This document shows positions 8,399 to 17,922 of a DNA stretch of 64,000 nt, piece by piece. The DNA is from CBDDHT01 sp965227905 (GTDB lineage: Bacteria > Pseudomonadota > Alphaproteobacteria > Rhizobiales > Methyloligellaceae): positions 5,518,001 through 5,582,000 of the forward strand of contig OZ245780.1 of assembly GCA_965227905.1 (NCBI GenBank), read 5' to 3'. The translations under genes and the position numbers were made by a program. Every line of letters starts with the position of its first letter. Positions within the stretch are counted from its first letter, which is position 1. The notes under the pieces are model-generated. The model saw only the letters and a program-made list of their open reading frames with translations. It had not been told where the DNA came from and did not search any database.

Positions 8399-8482
8399 AT
8401 GCTAACAAAGGAGGAACTGAGAGATATCAGAGCCGCTCTAATACTGTGCATCAAATCAGGTCAGAAAGCGGGGCTGCTTTGA
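8399..8482 (+). CDS. possible 27-aa peptide
   Basis: The frame reads MLTKEELRDIRAALILCIK and ends at TGA 8480-8482. It forms an amphipathic helix of natural-looking composition, and its ATG overlaps the end of another short frame (8340-8405). There is no separate ribosome site upstream of its ATG, so this is weak. The remaining sequence of this gap shows nothing else. Confidence 0.2.
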   Translation: MLTKEELRDIRAALILCIKSGQKAGLL

Positions 8483-8679
8483 TCTCATGTGCGGCAGTAC
8501 GCAAAATTTGGTCATTTTATCGAGTCGCTCTCGAATTTCTGCCTCTGATGCCATCGCCAGCCGCACGAGATGGATTTGATGATCCGCGAGCAAAGCTTCG
8601 CGAATTGTTCGCAGTCCAGGTGCTTGAATGCCTCAGCACGATCAAGAATATGTCAATAATGCCATGGAATGCCCCATGC

Positions 8680-9114
8680 TTAGCCGAAGCCTTTGATCCT
8701 GACGAGAACACCGGGACGTCTTTCCTCCCAAGGCACGATCTGAATTCCTGCTGACGCATCCTTCCGGCGAGCTGGCGTTGGAAATGTCTTGTATGCGGAT
8801 AGGATACGAAGTCCCGTAAGGCGCTCATATCTCTGCACTAGGTTCTTCACCGACTGTGCAGCCCAAGCCCCATTTCGCTGAGCTGGGATGCGCTCGCGGG
8901 TTAGCCATTTTGCTACTTGGGTGTAGTTGTGGCCGACTTGGTAGACGGCAGCTCGGATATATGGTGCGTAAGTGAAGGCATAATCATCCGCACGCTCGAC
9001 AATAGTAGCGGTACCCTTTCGCGCATGCGTGAGGGCTCGCCCACGTGGCATCTGGTCGAACCGACTAGGGCAAATCCGCTTAGAAGTCGTTCGTGAGCAG
9101 TAACGCCTATTCAT
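8680..9114 (-). CDS. small protein with recombinase-like helical domain
   Basis: 144 residues, basic. The middle part (about residues 48-95) resembles the Recombinase domain that follows the catalytic domain in large serine recombinases: a helix, then VAKWLTRERIPAQRNGAWAAQSVKNLVQRYERL, like the family pattern of Leu-Asn/Thr-x2-Gly-Ile-Pro ... Gly-x-Trp ... Val-x3-Leu. No catalytic serine domain is present. It may be a stand-alone DNA-binding protein or a remnant; similar small proteins are seen in islands. Confidence 0.5.
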   Translation of the reverse strand: MNRRYCSRTTSKRICPSRFDQMPRGRALTHARKGTATIVERADDYAFTYAPYIRAAVYQVGHNYTQVAKWLTRERIPAQRNGAWAAQSVKNLVQRYERLTGLRILSAYKTFPTPARRKDASAGIQIVPWEERRPGVLVRIKGFG

Positions 9115-9217
9115 GGCAGCTTAGGTACCTTTTGCCGTCTTAGTCTGCAATTGGCGCGACAACCCTTTTTCGTTCTCGTAGGTACGTCGTTCAGGCATAG
9201 CGGAGGTCAACGCCAGC

Positions 9218-10138
9218 TTAGGCCGCAGCCGTGAAAAATTCGAACCGTTGTGCAAGCCGGTCGCGATCAGGATGATCTCTATCACGGATTGGCAAATGGA
9301 TTTTGCCGCCATCGAGTTGCTTCAAAGCTTCCAGCATCGGGCCGTCTTGTTGATCGAGCAAGCGATCCGAAACATGCAATCGATAGTCCGGATCGATACC
9401 GATCAAATGGGCATCGAATGCGGCATGATGGATCTTTGAAAGCGTCAAGCCGTTGATGACGGTTGGCTGGCCAAAGCGCTCGTTGTTGTCAGAGACGATG
9501 TGAGCTGCATCTAGAAGCCGCTTCTCGGGTAGGCCTGAGAACGCACAGCGGCCACCATAGGCGCTGATGACGGCTTCGCGGAAAGTTGCCTGATGCAGTC
9601 GCTGTTGAACCGTACGAAGCGCATAGCGTCGCTCGACGGCATTCTCAGGTGCTGCCTGCTCTGACTGCCGCGGATCTCCGAAGATCACTTGTGCTTTCAA
9701 CTCTGATCGGTTCCATCCGCCAATGAAGGCCGGCAGTATCGCTTGATACCGACCAGGGGCGACACCGAGAAAATAGATTATTGGGATCTGGTTCTCGAAT
9801 GCTTCACGGAGCCAACGGTTGTCGGCGGCATCTGGGTTTTTTCCCATGAATGCATAGTCCACCGTTTCGTCGCTCTCAAAGAGCTGTCGGTGGACTTCGC
9901 GTTGGTCATCATACCAAACCTTCGCGCCTGGTCGTGGGAACACGGTCTTGATCGACAGGAGAAATTGCATCTGCCTAGGTTTGAAAATACCGCGTTGGGG
10001 ATTGATGAGCGGGAAGCGCTCGCCATTGAAGATGAAGCCAGGTTTCAGATCGGCGGCGGTTAGGTGGCCACATATTTCACTGAGCCTTCGGACACGATCG
10101 AAGGCAGCGGTGCGCATAAGGGCATCTTGATCTTTCAC
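9218..10138 (-). CDS. HNH restriction endonuclease (COG3440-like, probably modification-dependent)
   Basis: 306 residues; start GTG at 10138 with an inner ATG possible. The C-terminal half is a classical HNH_2 nuclease: CAFSGLPEKRLLDAAHIV, then NGLTLSKIHHAAFD, giving the His, Asn and His of the metal site. Residues 15-150 form a separate beta-rich domain with FLGVAPGRYQAILPAFI, as in the N-terminal reader domains of predicted type IV restriction enzymes. No methylase is adjacent. It probably cuts modified incoming DNA; the modification recognised is unknown. It stands alone on the minus strand. Confidence 0.75.
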   Translation of the reverse strand: MKDQDALMRTAAFDRVRRLSEICGHLTAADLKPGFIFNGERFPLINPQRGIFKPRQMQFLLSIKTVFPRPGAKVWYDDQREVHRQLFESDETVDYAFMGKNPDAADNRWLREAFENQIPIIYFLGVAPGRYQAILPAFIGGWNRSELKAQVIFGDPRQSEQAAPENAVERRYALRTVQQRLHQATFREAVISAYGGRCAFSGLPEKRLLDAAHIVSDNNERFGQPTVINGLTLSKIHHAAFDAHLIGIDPDYRLHVSDRLLDQQDGPMLEALKQLDGGKIHLPIRDRDHPDRDRLAQRFEFFTAAA

Positions 10139-10361
10139 CTTGTCGCTCCGCCCTTAGATCTTGCAGATGAATCTGCGGCTCATGAAATCATCTGTTTACG
10201 GTCGATTCTGGAATTCTCTGGGAACGCGTTCGCAGTCTGTGGTTCAATTTCTATATAATCGAATCAGGCAACGTGCTTTCGCATTGCATGCGATTTCCAT
10301 CATCGTCGGCATAGTAGTTGATGCGTTAGCTGGATTCTAACTGCACTTTGGAGTGGGCCAG

Positions 10362-11315
10362 ATGCATTTTTTAGCTTTTCTAATAGTGCTTCTGTCGACC
10401 ACATGGGCACAGTCGGCAGAGCTGACGATCGCTACGTTCAACACCGAATTTCTCACTCGCCCAAAAGTCCACGTTCGCTTTGACTTGCCGTTTCGCACTG
10501 GTCAATGGTCAGATGATCAAAGAGCGATTTGGACACCGGCTTTTCGTGATCAGAGATTTGCCGAGGCGATCGACCAAGTCGCTCCAGTCCTCGCAGGCAT
10601 AAACGCTGATGTCGTCGTATTGACGGAGGTCGGCAATGAGCGTGACGTCAATCAGCTGAACCAGGCCATAGCAGCGCTTGGTGTGGAATATCCGCACGTC
10701 CATGTATGTAACTGCAAAGACAAAACGACATCGCAACATGTTGCTGTTTTGTCGAAGCCTGCAATGTTCAATCCCGTACTGCACGTTCCTGGTCGAGAGG
10801 GCTTTTTCGCCGAAACCGATGACGCTGACTCAGAAGACGAGACTGGGCTCAGCAAGAGCATTAAAGTCGAGTTTGCATTCGAGGGAAGGCTGTTTCATCT
10901 GTACGGCCTGCACCTGAAAAGCGAGCGAGGCTACTCAGAGGCTGACAACCAGCGCATTGCGCAAGCATCCCTCGTTCGTCGGCATTATCTCCCTATCCTA
11001 CAAAAGGGTGAGCACGTCATCGTTGCCGGCGATCTCAACGACGGACGCGGTCAACCTACCTTGAAGCGTATTCGCGGCTTCGATGACATCGGCCCCGACC
11101 TCGTACAGACCGGACACATAGGTTTTTTCGAGCCGAACGAGTTCGATCAGCGTTGGACGCATTCCTATCTTGGAACGCGGAATCAAATCGACCACATTTT
11201 GTTATCGCGTTCGATCAAAAATTCAGCTCGGATAAAGGCGAGAGTAGTTGCGATCGATGATGCTACTATTTCCGATCATCGACCGTTTGTGGTTACAATC
11301 AGGTTCCGCGAATGA
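10362..11315 (+). CDS. secreted endonuclease/exonuclease/phosphatase (EEP) family protein
   Basis: 317 residues from the ATG at 10362, which has GGAG upstream; a signal peptide follows (FLAFLIVLLSTTWAQSA). The mature part carries the EEP metal site in order: TFNTEF (Asn), LTEVGN (Glu), GLHLKSE (His), GDLND (Asp/Asn), DHILLS, and the final ISDHRPF (Asp-His). These enzymes cut phosphodiester or phosphomonoester bonds in DNA, RNA or lipids. Export to the periplasm or outside suggests an extracellular nuclease or phosphatase; the substrate cannot be told. Confidence 0.82.
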   Translation: MHFLAFLIVLLSTTWAQSAELTIATFNTEFLTRPKVHVRFDLPFRTGQWSDDQRAIWTPAFRDQRFAEAIDQVAPVLAGINADVVVLTEVGNERDVNQLNQAIAALGVEYPHVHVCNCKDKTTSQHVAVLSKPAMFNPVLHVPGREGFFAETDDADSEDETGLSKSIKVEFAFEGRLFHLYGLHLKSERGYSEADNQRIAQASLVRRHYLPILQKGEHVIVAGDLNDGRGQPTLKRIRGFDDIGPDLVQTGHIGFFEPNEFDQRWTHSYLGTRNQIDHILLSRSIKNSARIKARVVAIDDATISDHRPFVVTIRFRE

Positions 11316-11413
11316 GCATTCCGAGCCGCCCTCTATCGCTCGGTGAAGTAGCGTGTCGCTCTAAATATTCGCTGGCCTTTCCACCTTGAAATGTTCAATG
11401 CCAAGTTCATGAA

Positions 11414-11725
11414 ATGACCATTAATGACCTAAAAGCTCTGCGAAAATCCCTCGGTCTCACACAAGCTGAGATGGGCGATGCTATGGGTCTTGCGGGGCGA
11501 TCCTACCAAGATATCGAGAACGGTAAGACCAACTTCCGTAAGCTTCATGCACTCGCTGCTGAACGTGCTGCGATGTCTATCGCTGTTGAAAGAAGAGAGC
11601 CAATGCTTGCCCCTGCTTCAGTGCGAAGTGAGGCGCTAGACCTCACCGCATTGCTTCGTGGTGACGATGTGTCCGGGCTTGTCGCTGATATCGAGCGAAT
11701 GGCGACCGAAAACAAAGTGCGATAG
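11414..11725 (+). CDS. XRE-type HTH transcriptional regulator
   Basis: 103 residues. Residues 4-50 are a Cro/C1-type HTH (LRKSLGLTQAEMGDAMGLAGRSYQDIENGK). The C-terminal 50 residues are helical and acidic. The likely role is local repression. The neighbours are short and unknown, so no target is proposed. Confidence 0.82.
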   Translation: MTINDLKALRKSLGLTQAEMGDAMGLAGRSYQDIENGKTNFRKLHALAAERAAMSIAVERREPMLAPASVRSEALDLTALLRGDDVSGLVADIERMATENKVR

Positions 11726-11844
11726 CTAAACTGGAGTACTCCACGCCTCGGGTAGGCGCGGTATCAACCGCTTGTTCCGAGAGCTCTCAGCGCCGAATTG
11801 TGATATAAAGCAATCGCGCACGGGGGTAGCAAAGGGAGCTACCC

Positions 11845-12036
11845 ATGACGAATCCAGTACCTCTTTCCACATTAAAGACAGATGAAGACCTGTTGGCCTT
11901 TGATATCGCCCTTGGGCTGAAGAAGGCAAAAGTCGGTAAGATTGAAGACTGTCAGCGGATAGGCCAGAAGGTCGTTAAGCAGCTCAAACTAGCGGGCTGG
12001 AAGTTCGATAAGGGGGATGGGGTGGATGCTCATTGA
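11845..12036 (+). CDS. small protein of unknown function, 63 aa
   Basis: The ATG has GGGAG 6-10 nt upstream. The protein is charged and soluble (MTNPVPLSTLKTDEDLLAFD) with a basic second half. No family is recognised. The clear ribosome site makes translation likely. Confidence 0.5.
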   Translation: MTNPVPLSTLKTDEDLLAFDIALGLKKAKVGKIEDCQRIGQKVVKQLKLAGWKFDKGDGVDAH

Positions 12037-12128
12037 GGCAGAATACTGCGTCTTCCAAATCTCTATTGCATTCGCTGGACCGATACTGCAATCTTCCACA
12101 AAGAATAGTAGCGTGGGAGGGTGTTAAG

Positions 12129-12419
12129 ATGCGCTTTGTTCAACAATTTTATGCCGCTTCTGTGATTGTCGCCGCTTCGACTATTCCGGTGAATGCCGCC
12201 ACGGTTTGCACTGTGACGCAAACGTGCGAGCGTTCCCATTGCCCATACATTCCTAGCGACAACGATGCTTACAAAAAGCAGGTCTACACTGCCGGTTGCC
12301 GCGCACAGGCATTAGCGGCTGGTTACCAGTTTATCAGATACGTGGCAGGGCCCGCTCCGCAGTGCAAATTCGCGATAAAAATTGATCAAGATGGGTTCGA
12401 CTGTGCTCAGCTGGATTGA
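12129..12419 (+). CDS. small exported cysteine-containing protein
   Basis: 96 residues from the ATG at 12129. A signal peptide (FYAASVIVAASTIPVNAA) precedes a mature domain with six cysteines (CTVTQTC, CP, GC, C, C), which would form three disulfides in the periplasm. No family is recognised. The longer frame starting at 12033 adds only a non-hydrophobic extension and is rejected. Confidence 0.55.
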   Translation: MRFVQQFYAASVIVAASTIPVNAATVCTVTQTCERSHCPYIPSDNDAYKKQVYTAGCRAQALAAGYQFIRYVAGPAPQCKFAIKIDQDGFDCAQLD

Positions 12420-12512
12420 TTGAATGGTTATTTGAGAGCTTAGCCTCAATCTTTAGCACCAAGGCCTAGGCATCTTAGGAAACTGCGTCGTCAAATTTGC
12501 TCTGGCACTCGA

Positions 12513-14336
12513 TCAGAAGACAATCTTGGCCCCTGCTCTGCCATTGGCATAAGAAGAGCCATCCTCCTCCAACCCACCCTCGACATTTGCGGTGAGCTTG
12601 GTGCGACCTTGCGGCAATGTGAAAGCGATGCCCGCGCCGCCGTAAATGCTTACGACGGTATCTTCGCCACCGGGCGCGAATACGATATTCTGACCGAGCA
12701 ACACCGCGCTAAATGCGTCGTCACCCACGTTGGTGCGGCCTTCGACGCCGACTTTAAGCTCGGCTCTCAAGAGGCCACCTCTATCCGTCATTCGCTCCAA
12801 TGGCAGAGCCAGTTGACCACGACCCTGAAGTACGTGCACCTCACGAGCGGAGAGCGCCAAGTTGCCGGTGGCTCCAGTCTCCACAAAGCTGTCGAGGAAT
12901 TGGCCTGCGTATCGGAAGTGCACGCTGGGTGTAACGCGGTGCGTACCCACTGGAACATCGGTCTCAAGATCAAGCGCTGCCGCTATGAACGTACCGTCGA
13001 AATCGCCTGTTGCTGTCTGGATGCCACCTGCAACCAAGTTGTTGGCGACCTGTCGCTCTCTCTCATGCTGTGAGTGACCAACGGTTATCGTCGCATCGAG
13101 CGCCAAACGACCGAAATTCCTTTGGCCATAAACGCCACCAAAGAAGGTCTCGATCTCTTCTTCCTGGCTGTTGAAAGCTGTGTCGGCATCGCTCCAAGAA
13201 CCGCCAAGAAAGAACCCGGCGCGCAATCCGGCAGAGACTTGCGCATCAATGCCGGACATCATGCCGCCGAGTTGATGATCAGCGTCAACAGTTGGTGCTG
13301 TGGCATCTTGACTGCGAGTGGCGCCAAAGGCGTGAGCCCAGGCATGGCGATCGGCGCTGGCAGGCATATGCGTGCCCTTGTAGATGCCTTCCGCCCCGAG
13401 AGGCTGTCGAGTCACGCCGACGATCGTGCCGCCCGAAAGTCCGTCAAGCCGCGCAGAGACGCCTTCGAATATGCCATTGGTCAAGTCGATCAGAACTTCG
13501 TCCTGGAAGGCCTCAAGCGTCGGATCGACAACCGCGATCTGATTTCCGTTAACAGCAAATGGCGCACCATAGGTGGTGCCAATGACAGGTGCATTAGCGC
13601 TTGGGTTACCACCAAGCCGAGGGCCAAATACAAATGTGTTCGCAATTGAAAGTCCGTTGCCCACATTGAGTGTGTTCACACCGCCACCCAGGTCTATGAG
13701 TCCCTGAATGTTCGAGCCTGGCAGGAGTGTCAGCGTTGTATTGGCTGCACCCCATTCGATAATCGCAGAACGCTGCGCTGAGGTCGGCCCAATGATCACG
13801 CCTGCATTGGTCAGGCTCAGGAGGCCAACGGCGAAGACGCCGTGCCTGCCGTCTCCAATGATTGTTCCATAGTTGACCAATCTGGAGAGCGTGCCGCCCA
13901 CAGTGATCCCGTCTCGCCTACCTCTAATAGTACCGTGGTTGATCAGATTAGTGAGCTCAATTGCTAATACAGCTTCAACACCCCCCTCGATGGTGCCGAT
14001 ATTCGTCAGATTGGCGATTGTGTTTGCAAAAACGCCACTTGATGTCGCGCCAATCCCGATTGTGCCATAGTTGAATAGAGCAGAAATAGATGACGCGGAA
14101 ATCCCTCTAACGGCGCCTGTGACCGAAGCACCGCCAAGAACGTTCACAGTGATATTGGTCTCTGCGCCCGTGCCGTAACCATTGGGGGCATTCTGATCTA
14201 CGGTTGCGCCAGAGCACTCAACAAATACCCCATTTGCAGCCGCTGGCGTGCAGACGGCACTCGCCTGATTAGCGTCGAGTAAGAGTGCGATTGCCAATGC
14301 AAAAAGGCTAACGGGCAACCTGAGGATACTCGACAC
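12513..14336 (-). CDS. autotransporter with beta-helix passenger
   Basis: 607 residues. It starts with a signal peptide (FALAIALLLDANQASA). Residues 50-230 form a repetitive beta-helix passenger with many N-x-GTI-x-G turns. Residues from about 335 to the end are an autotransporter beta-barrel, which ends in Phe (GAKIVF), the outer-membrane insertion signal. The type V secretion passenger usually mediates adhesion or surface interaction. The passenger is short and no protease or catalytic motif is visible. The gene is monocistronic and minus-strand. Confidence 0.87.
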   Translation of the reverse strand: MSSILRLPVSLFALAIALLLDANQASAVCTPAAANGVFVECSGATVDQNAPNGYGTGAETNITVNVLGGASVTGAVRGISASSISALFNYGTIGIGATSSGVFANTIANLTNIGTIEGGVEAVLAIELTNLINHGTIRGRRDGITVGGTLSRLVNYGTIIGDGRHGVFAVGLLSLTNAGVIIGPTSAQRSAIIEWGAANTTLTLLPGSNIQGLIDLGGGVNTLNVGNGLSIANTFVFGPRLGGNPSANAPVIGTTYGAPFAVNGNQIAVVDPTLEAFQDEVLIDLTNGIFEGVSARLDGLSGGTIVGVTRQPLGAEGIYKGTHMPASADRHAWAHAFGATRSQDATAPTVDADHQLGGMMSGIDAQVSAGLRAGFFLGGSWSDADTAFNSQEEEIETFFGGVYGQRNFGRLALDATITVGHSQHERERQVANNLVAGGIQTATGDFDGTFIAAALDLETDVPVGTHRVTPSVHFRYAGQFLDSFVETGATGNLALSAREVHVLQGRGQLALPLERMTDRGGLLRAELKVGVEGRTNVGDDAFSAVLLGQNIVFAPGGEDTVVSIYGGAGIAFTLPQGRTKLTANVEGGLEEDGSSYANGRAGAKIVF

Positions 14337-14376
14337 TACTCAACTCCTACGCATGAGCTAGGTAGAAGCTGAAGGG

Positions 14377-14956
14377 TCATTGATGTCGAATTGAGGCAGA
14401 TAGCGAAAAACGTCTGAATACAGAAGGAATTATATATGTTGTGGTATTTCGGTGACGCATAGGTGTGGCAATACTCACAATTGTCGATCCACACGATGGT
14501 CGCGGCATCTTAGGACACCGTGTCTTTCCACACTTAAACAGCACGGCTAAATTCGCCCAGGTAAGCCAGTCTTTCACGTCTATGCCATGATGGAAGAGAC
14601 GCCCGCAGCCTCGTTTTCGGTTGCAATGCTTGGTGCCATGGGTTCCCCGGCCGGCATGAGCAAGTGACCTTCTCAAACGATAGAGCGCCTGCATCGACGA
14701 GTTCCTGGAGCCGGATCGTAGCCGCTAACCCGAGCGGTATTTCTGCTGCGCACTTTGCATGACGACTGTCAGGCTCCGGCGGATTGAACCCTACCAGCCT
14801 GAAGCGCTTTCCATCCAGATCGATTGTATCGCTATCCACAACCACTACGCGTTCCGGCTCTATTGGCTCTGCAAGGGCGGGGGAAGCGAGTAGGGCTAGC
14901 ACTATCAGGGTTGCGACAAAACCAACGGGATGATGGTGCTTAGGGTTTGCCGGCAT
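14377..14956 (-). pseudogene. exported thermonuclease-like (SNase-family) gene, frameshifted
   Basis: The first frame (from 14956) gives a signal peptide (FVATLIVLALLASPALA), then VVVDSDTIDLDGKRFRLVGFNPPE and TCSCRPG. The usual continuation is in the other frame: GTHGTKHCNRKRGCGRLFHHG, KCGKTRCPKMPRPSC, ending at 14377. The switch sits at about 14641-14650, and one inserted base would explain it. The gene start overlaps the stop of the upstream Sel1 gene by 17 bp, so they were one operon. Either the gene is dead or a base is wrong here. The SNase core lies before the break, but the active-site Arg/Glu region would be lost. Confidence 0.7.
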
Positions 14957-15773
14957 TGGGCTTCCACTCCCGTGCCAGCCGCTGCGCTTCCGCGATCTGG
15001 GCGGGCGTCATGAGCCTCGCCAGTAGGTCTCGGACCTTGACCGCTCGCTCGCGCAGCGTCGCTTGCGAAGCCGAAAAGCGGCTTGCGGCAAGGTTCACCC
15101 ACTTATGGGCTTGTACGAAGTGTTGCGGCAAACCTTCACCTTTGCTGTACTTCAAGCCGAGGTTGAATTGAGCAATGGGTTCTCCCTGATCGGAAGCTTT
15201 GCGATACCATTTTGTGGCTTCTGCCAAATCCTGCGGTACGCCTTCTCCTTCGTCAAACATAATTCCGAGTTGCAACTGAGCGGCCGCATGGCCAAGTTCC
15301 GCAGGCGTGCGAAGCCACTTCATCGCTTCGATATAATCCCGCGGACCACCCTTGCCCAGGTAATGCATCATAGCGAGTGCTACGCTGGCATCGCTGATCC
15401 CTTGTACAGCCGCCTTGTGATACCACTTCGCTGCCTCTGAATAGTCCTGTTGGACACCTCGGCCTGCGCGGTACATTTGGGCAATATTGTATTGGGCTAT
15501 GGCCGACTCTTGATCAGCTGCCTTACGATACCACTTCGCCGCCTCCGCATCGTCCTGTGGGACGCCTTGGCCGTTCTGATATAGGTAACCGAGTAACGTT
15601 TGGGCTTTGGCGTCACCCTTATCGGCCAGCGGGCGCAACTGCCGCAATGACGTCGGATAGTCGCCGCGCTTGTATGCAGCCACCCCATCTTCAATTGGCC
15701 CGGCTGATGCAGGAACAACCAAACCAACGGACATTACCAAAGCGGCCAATATTCTCTTAGTGCTGTGTCTCAT
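14940..15773 (-). CDS. exported Sel1-repeat protein
   Basis: 277 residues from the ATG at 15773, which has GAGG upstream and opens into a signal peptide (ILAALVMSVGLVVPASA). The body is about five Sel1-like repeats of 36 residues, each with G-x-GVPQD-x-x-EAxKWYRKAA. Sel1 repeats are alpha-solenoid protein-protein scaffolds, here in the periplasm. It overlaps the frameshifted nuclease gene and may have worked with it. Confidence 0.85.
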   Translation of the reverse strand: MRHSTKRILAALVMSVGLVVPASAGPIEDGVAAYKRGDYPTSLRQLRPLADKGDAKAQTLLGYLYQNGQGVPQDDAEAAKWYRKAADQESAIAQYNIAQMYRAGRGVQQDYSEAAKWYHKAAVQGISDASVALAMMHYLGKGGPRDYIEAMKWLRTPAELGHAAAQLQLGIMFDEGEGVPQDLAEATKWYRKASDQGEPIAQFNLGLKYSKGEGLPQHFVQAHKWVNLAASRFSASQATLRERAVKVRDLLARLMTPAQIAEAQRLAREWKPNAGKP

Positions 15774-15837
15774 TTCATTGACCTCAAGCGATTGGCTAGT
15801 CAACGATGGGACTATAGCAACTTCGGTAGGCAAGGGC

Positions 15838-16212
15838 CTATTTGACGCATTCTTGGATGATGAAAGCGCACTGCTCGCCCTCGGTCAGTAGTCCGCCCGT
15901 TCTGCCGGAATATGTAACTCTGCTGACAATGCCCTTTAGAAGAGTGAGATTCACGCCGCATTTCCGCTGGGTTATCGTCGCTCCGCCGTAGCCCGAATAG
16001 ACTTTTCCATCGCCAGCGTAAGCATATGACAATACTTCGATATTGCTATCTTTAGTAGTGGCGGTTGGTACGCCAGCGCATCCCAGAATTTCAGCTTTCG
16101 TCATACCAATCAAATCAGTCTTGGCTTGTTTGGCGGTCATCGATCGCTGAATTGAACAGCCGCTGAGCAATATCATGATAGACAAAAAACCTAGATACAG
16201 GATCGAGGGCAT
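15838..16212 (-). CDS. lipoprotein with BamE/SmpA-like segment
   Basis: 124 residues from the ATG at 16212 behind GGAGG. The signal peptide ends in the lipobox LLSGC, so it is a lipid-anchored protein. After it, GMTKAEILGCAGVP resembles the conserved helix of the BamE/SmpA-like fold. The remaining residues are beta-rich. It ends 64 bp before the Sel1 start on the same strand. It may be a membrane scaffold; no target is known. Confidence 0.65.
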   Translation of the reverse strand: MPSILYLGFLSIMILLSGCSIQRSMTAKQAKTDLIGMTKAEILGCAGVPTATTKDSNIEVLSYAYAGDGKVYSGYGGATITQRKCGVNLTLLKGIVSRVTYSGRTGGLLTEGEQCAFIIQECVK

Positions 16213-16281
16213 GACGGCCTCCATTTAGGCAATCTTTTCTTTATACAGCATCGAGAGCATAACGACCTCGATTTAGATGAT

Positions 16282-16518
16282 TTATTCATTATCTGGGCCG
16301 TTGCAATCAGTACTACGCGCCAATCGGGTGAACGTGGTCCTTGATGGTAGTGCCTCTGCTCCTTGATGACTCCATATGTACCAACTGAGCAGCCGATAGG
16401 CGCCGCAAGCGAGCAGTGAATAGAAGAGGCCGGAGATCACCAGGACGAGTATCAGGCGACCGAATTTTCGTTGCTGAAAGGCTATCACAGCCAGCATGTG
16501 ACGCAGACCCGTGGTCAT
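16282..16518 (-). CDS. possible small membrane protein
   Basis: From the Met at 16518 the frame gives 78 residues with one strong hydrophobic helix (LILVLVISGLFYSLLACGAYRLLSW) preceded by a basic flank. The frame is open further upstream to 16746, but that part looks non-coding. No ribosome site is convincing. Kept only because of the natural-looking membrane segment. Confidence 0.3.
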   Translation of the reverse strand: MTTGLRHMLAVIAFQQRKFGRLILVLVISGLFYSLLACGAYRLLSWYIWSHQGAEALPSRTTFTRLARSTDCNGPDNE

Positions 16519-17094
16519 TCGAAGCACTGCGACTGCGAACTCGACGCCTAAAGAGGCAGCTCCCGTGCCGCTCACCCGGTAGGATGTAATCGGGGTCCGG
16601 TGCGCGCATCTCGTACCGAGCCCACGTGAGGAATCGGAGCTTGGGCCGGTTCCAGAGACTGACCGGACGAATCGATGTGTTTGTCCGCTATGATAGGGTA
16701 ACCAGTTATCATGAAGGCGCTGCCCGTTTAGCTGCTTATGACCCATTGCGGAAGCCGAACTAACGAGACACGGGCAGGATTCGCGGTGCTCTTATTGTAC
16801 ATATTTCGCATACTTGTGAGGGAAGCCGGGTGCAGTCTTCGGCGCAGCGCATTGGGTTACATTGTGGCCGTAGTCAGATCTCATTTTCATCAACTTGGAC
16901 GGCAGCTCTACCTGTCTCCGGCGGCCAATGCGCGATCGGCCGTTGAGAGCCCAATGTAACGTCTTAAAATCGATCAACTTTTCGCTCTCAATCGAATTGG
17001 TTCTAGGGCGCGTTAATCTAGTCTTTTGCGGCAGACCCGAGTAGGCTTGCGGCCACAGAACTGCTTGGAGACAACAAAGGAGTCCTGGCTGTCC
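16519..17094. other. intergenic region upstream of the Crp-like gene
   Basis: No convincing gene. It holds a 9-bp inverted pair (GTTACATTG at 16856-16864, CAATGTAAC at 16952-16960) that could be an operator or a decayed element end. The final 100 bp is less GC-rich and probably carries the promoter of the Crp-like gene. Confidence 0.4.
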
Positions 17095-17835
17095 GTGTCA
17101 AAGTCTTCAGATCGCCCTTTGCGTGCCGATGGCCTGTTTCGGGCCATGACGGATACGTCTGCTGACGAGCGGCCCCTTCGCCAGATCAACTTCTTGGAAG
17201 GCTTGTCCGAATTCGATCGTGAATTGCTCACGGATAGAGCTCAGCGTCGGGTAATGAAGAAACGCAGTCTGTTTTTTCAGAAGGGCGATGAAATCAACTG
17301 CATCTATGTCGTCGACGAAGGGTGGGTGCGCACTTTCACCACCACTTCGACCGGCAAGGAGATCACCATCGGCTTATGGTCCCATGGAGATATCATCGGC
17401 GCACCGGATATCTGCGGAGGCACGCGCGCGCTGTCAGCCGAAGCTGTCAATGATGCCGTGCTTTGGCGGATCGGGGCGCGCGAACTTGATGACTTGATCC
17501 ATAGCTCTCCCGGAATTGCCCGCAACCTGATACTTGCGCTTTCGTTCAAGGTAAGATGGGCGACAACAATGGCGGACCAGCTTGGCACACAGTCCGTCAC
17601 GTCACGGCTGGCGTTCACACTCGCAAACCTCGCGCAACTCCATGGCAGAGAGGAGCCTTCCGGTGGCATCGCCATTGAGCAGCTCACTCATCAGGATCTC
17701 GGTTACATGATCGGCGCGTCGCGGCAGTGGGTGACACGGACCCTGAATGAGCTCGAGAGCGAAAGCATCCTGCAGTGCTCGATGCGGCGGATTGTGGTCA
17801 ACGATCTGAACGCCCTGCTCTCGCTCGTCCGTTAG
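17095..17835 (+). CDS. Crp/Fnr-family transcriptional regulator
   Basis: 246 residues from GTG 17095, with AAAGGAG 12 nt upstream; an internal ATG (17146) is an alternative. The N-terminal cyclic-nucleotide-like beta-barrel runs from FLEGLSEFDRELL to about residue 145. The C-terminal winged helix carries TRxxG-like GYMIGASRQWVTRTLNELE. It lacks the N-terminal cysteine cluster of FNR and the cAMP-site Arg-Ser pattern, so the ligand is unknown. It lies 88 bp before the PanB-like genes and is the likely regulator of that operon. Confidence 0.85.
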   Translation: MSKSSDRPLRADGLFRAMTDTSADERPLRQINFLEGLSEFDRELLTDRAQRRVMKKRSLFFQKGDEINCIYVVDEGWVRTFTTTSTGKEITIGLWSHGDIIGAPDICGGTRALSAEAVNDAVLWRIGARELDDLIHSSPGIARNLILALSFKVRWATTMADQLGTQSVTSRLAFTLANLAQLHGREEPSGGIAIEQLTHQDLGYMIGASRQWVTRTLNELESESILQCSMRRIVVNDLNALLSLVR

Positions 17836-17922
17836 ACCGTCAAGGAACTTGTCACCCAACTGACATCTCGTTTCACCTGTGCCTGACAGCAATACTGCGT
17901 GGCGGGTCCTAGGCTCGCAGCC

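Noticed and set aside
8446..8754. A 102-residue plus-strand frame
   Set aside because: Its second half mirrors the recombinase-like minus-strand gene, and it has no ribosome site; not supported.
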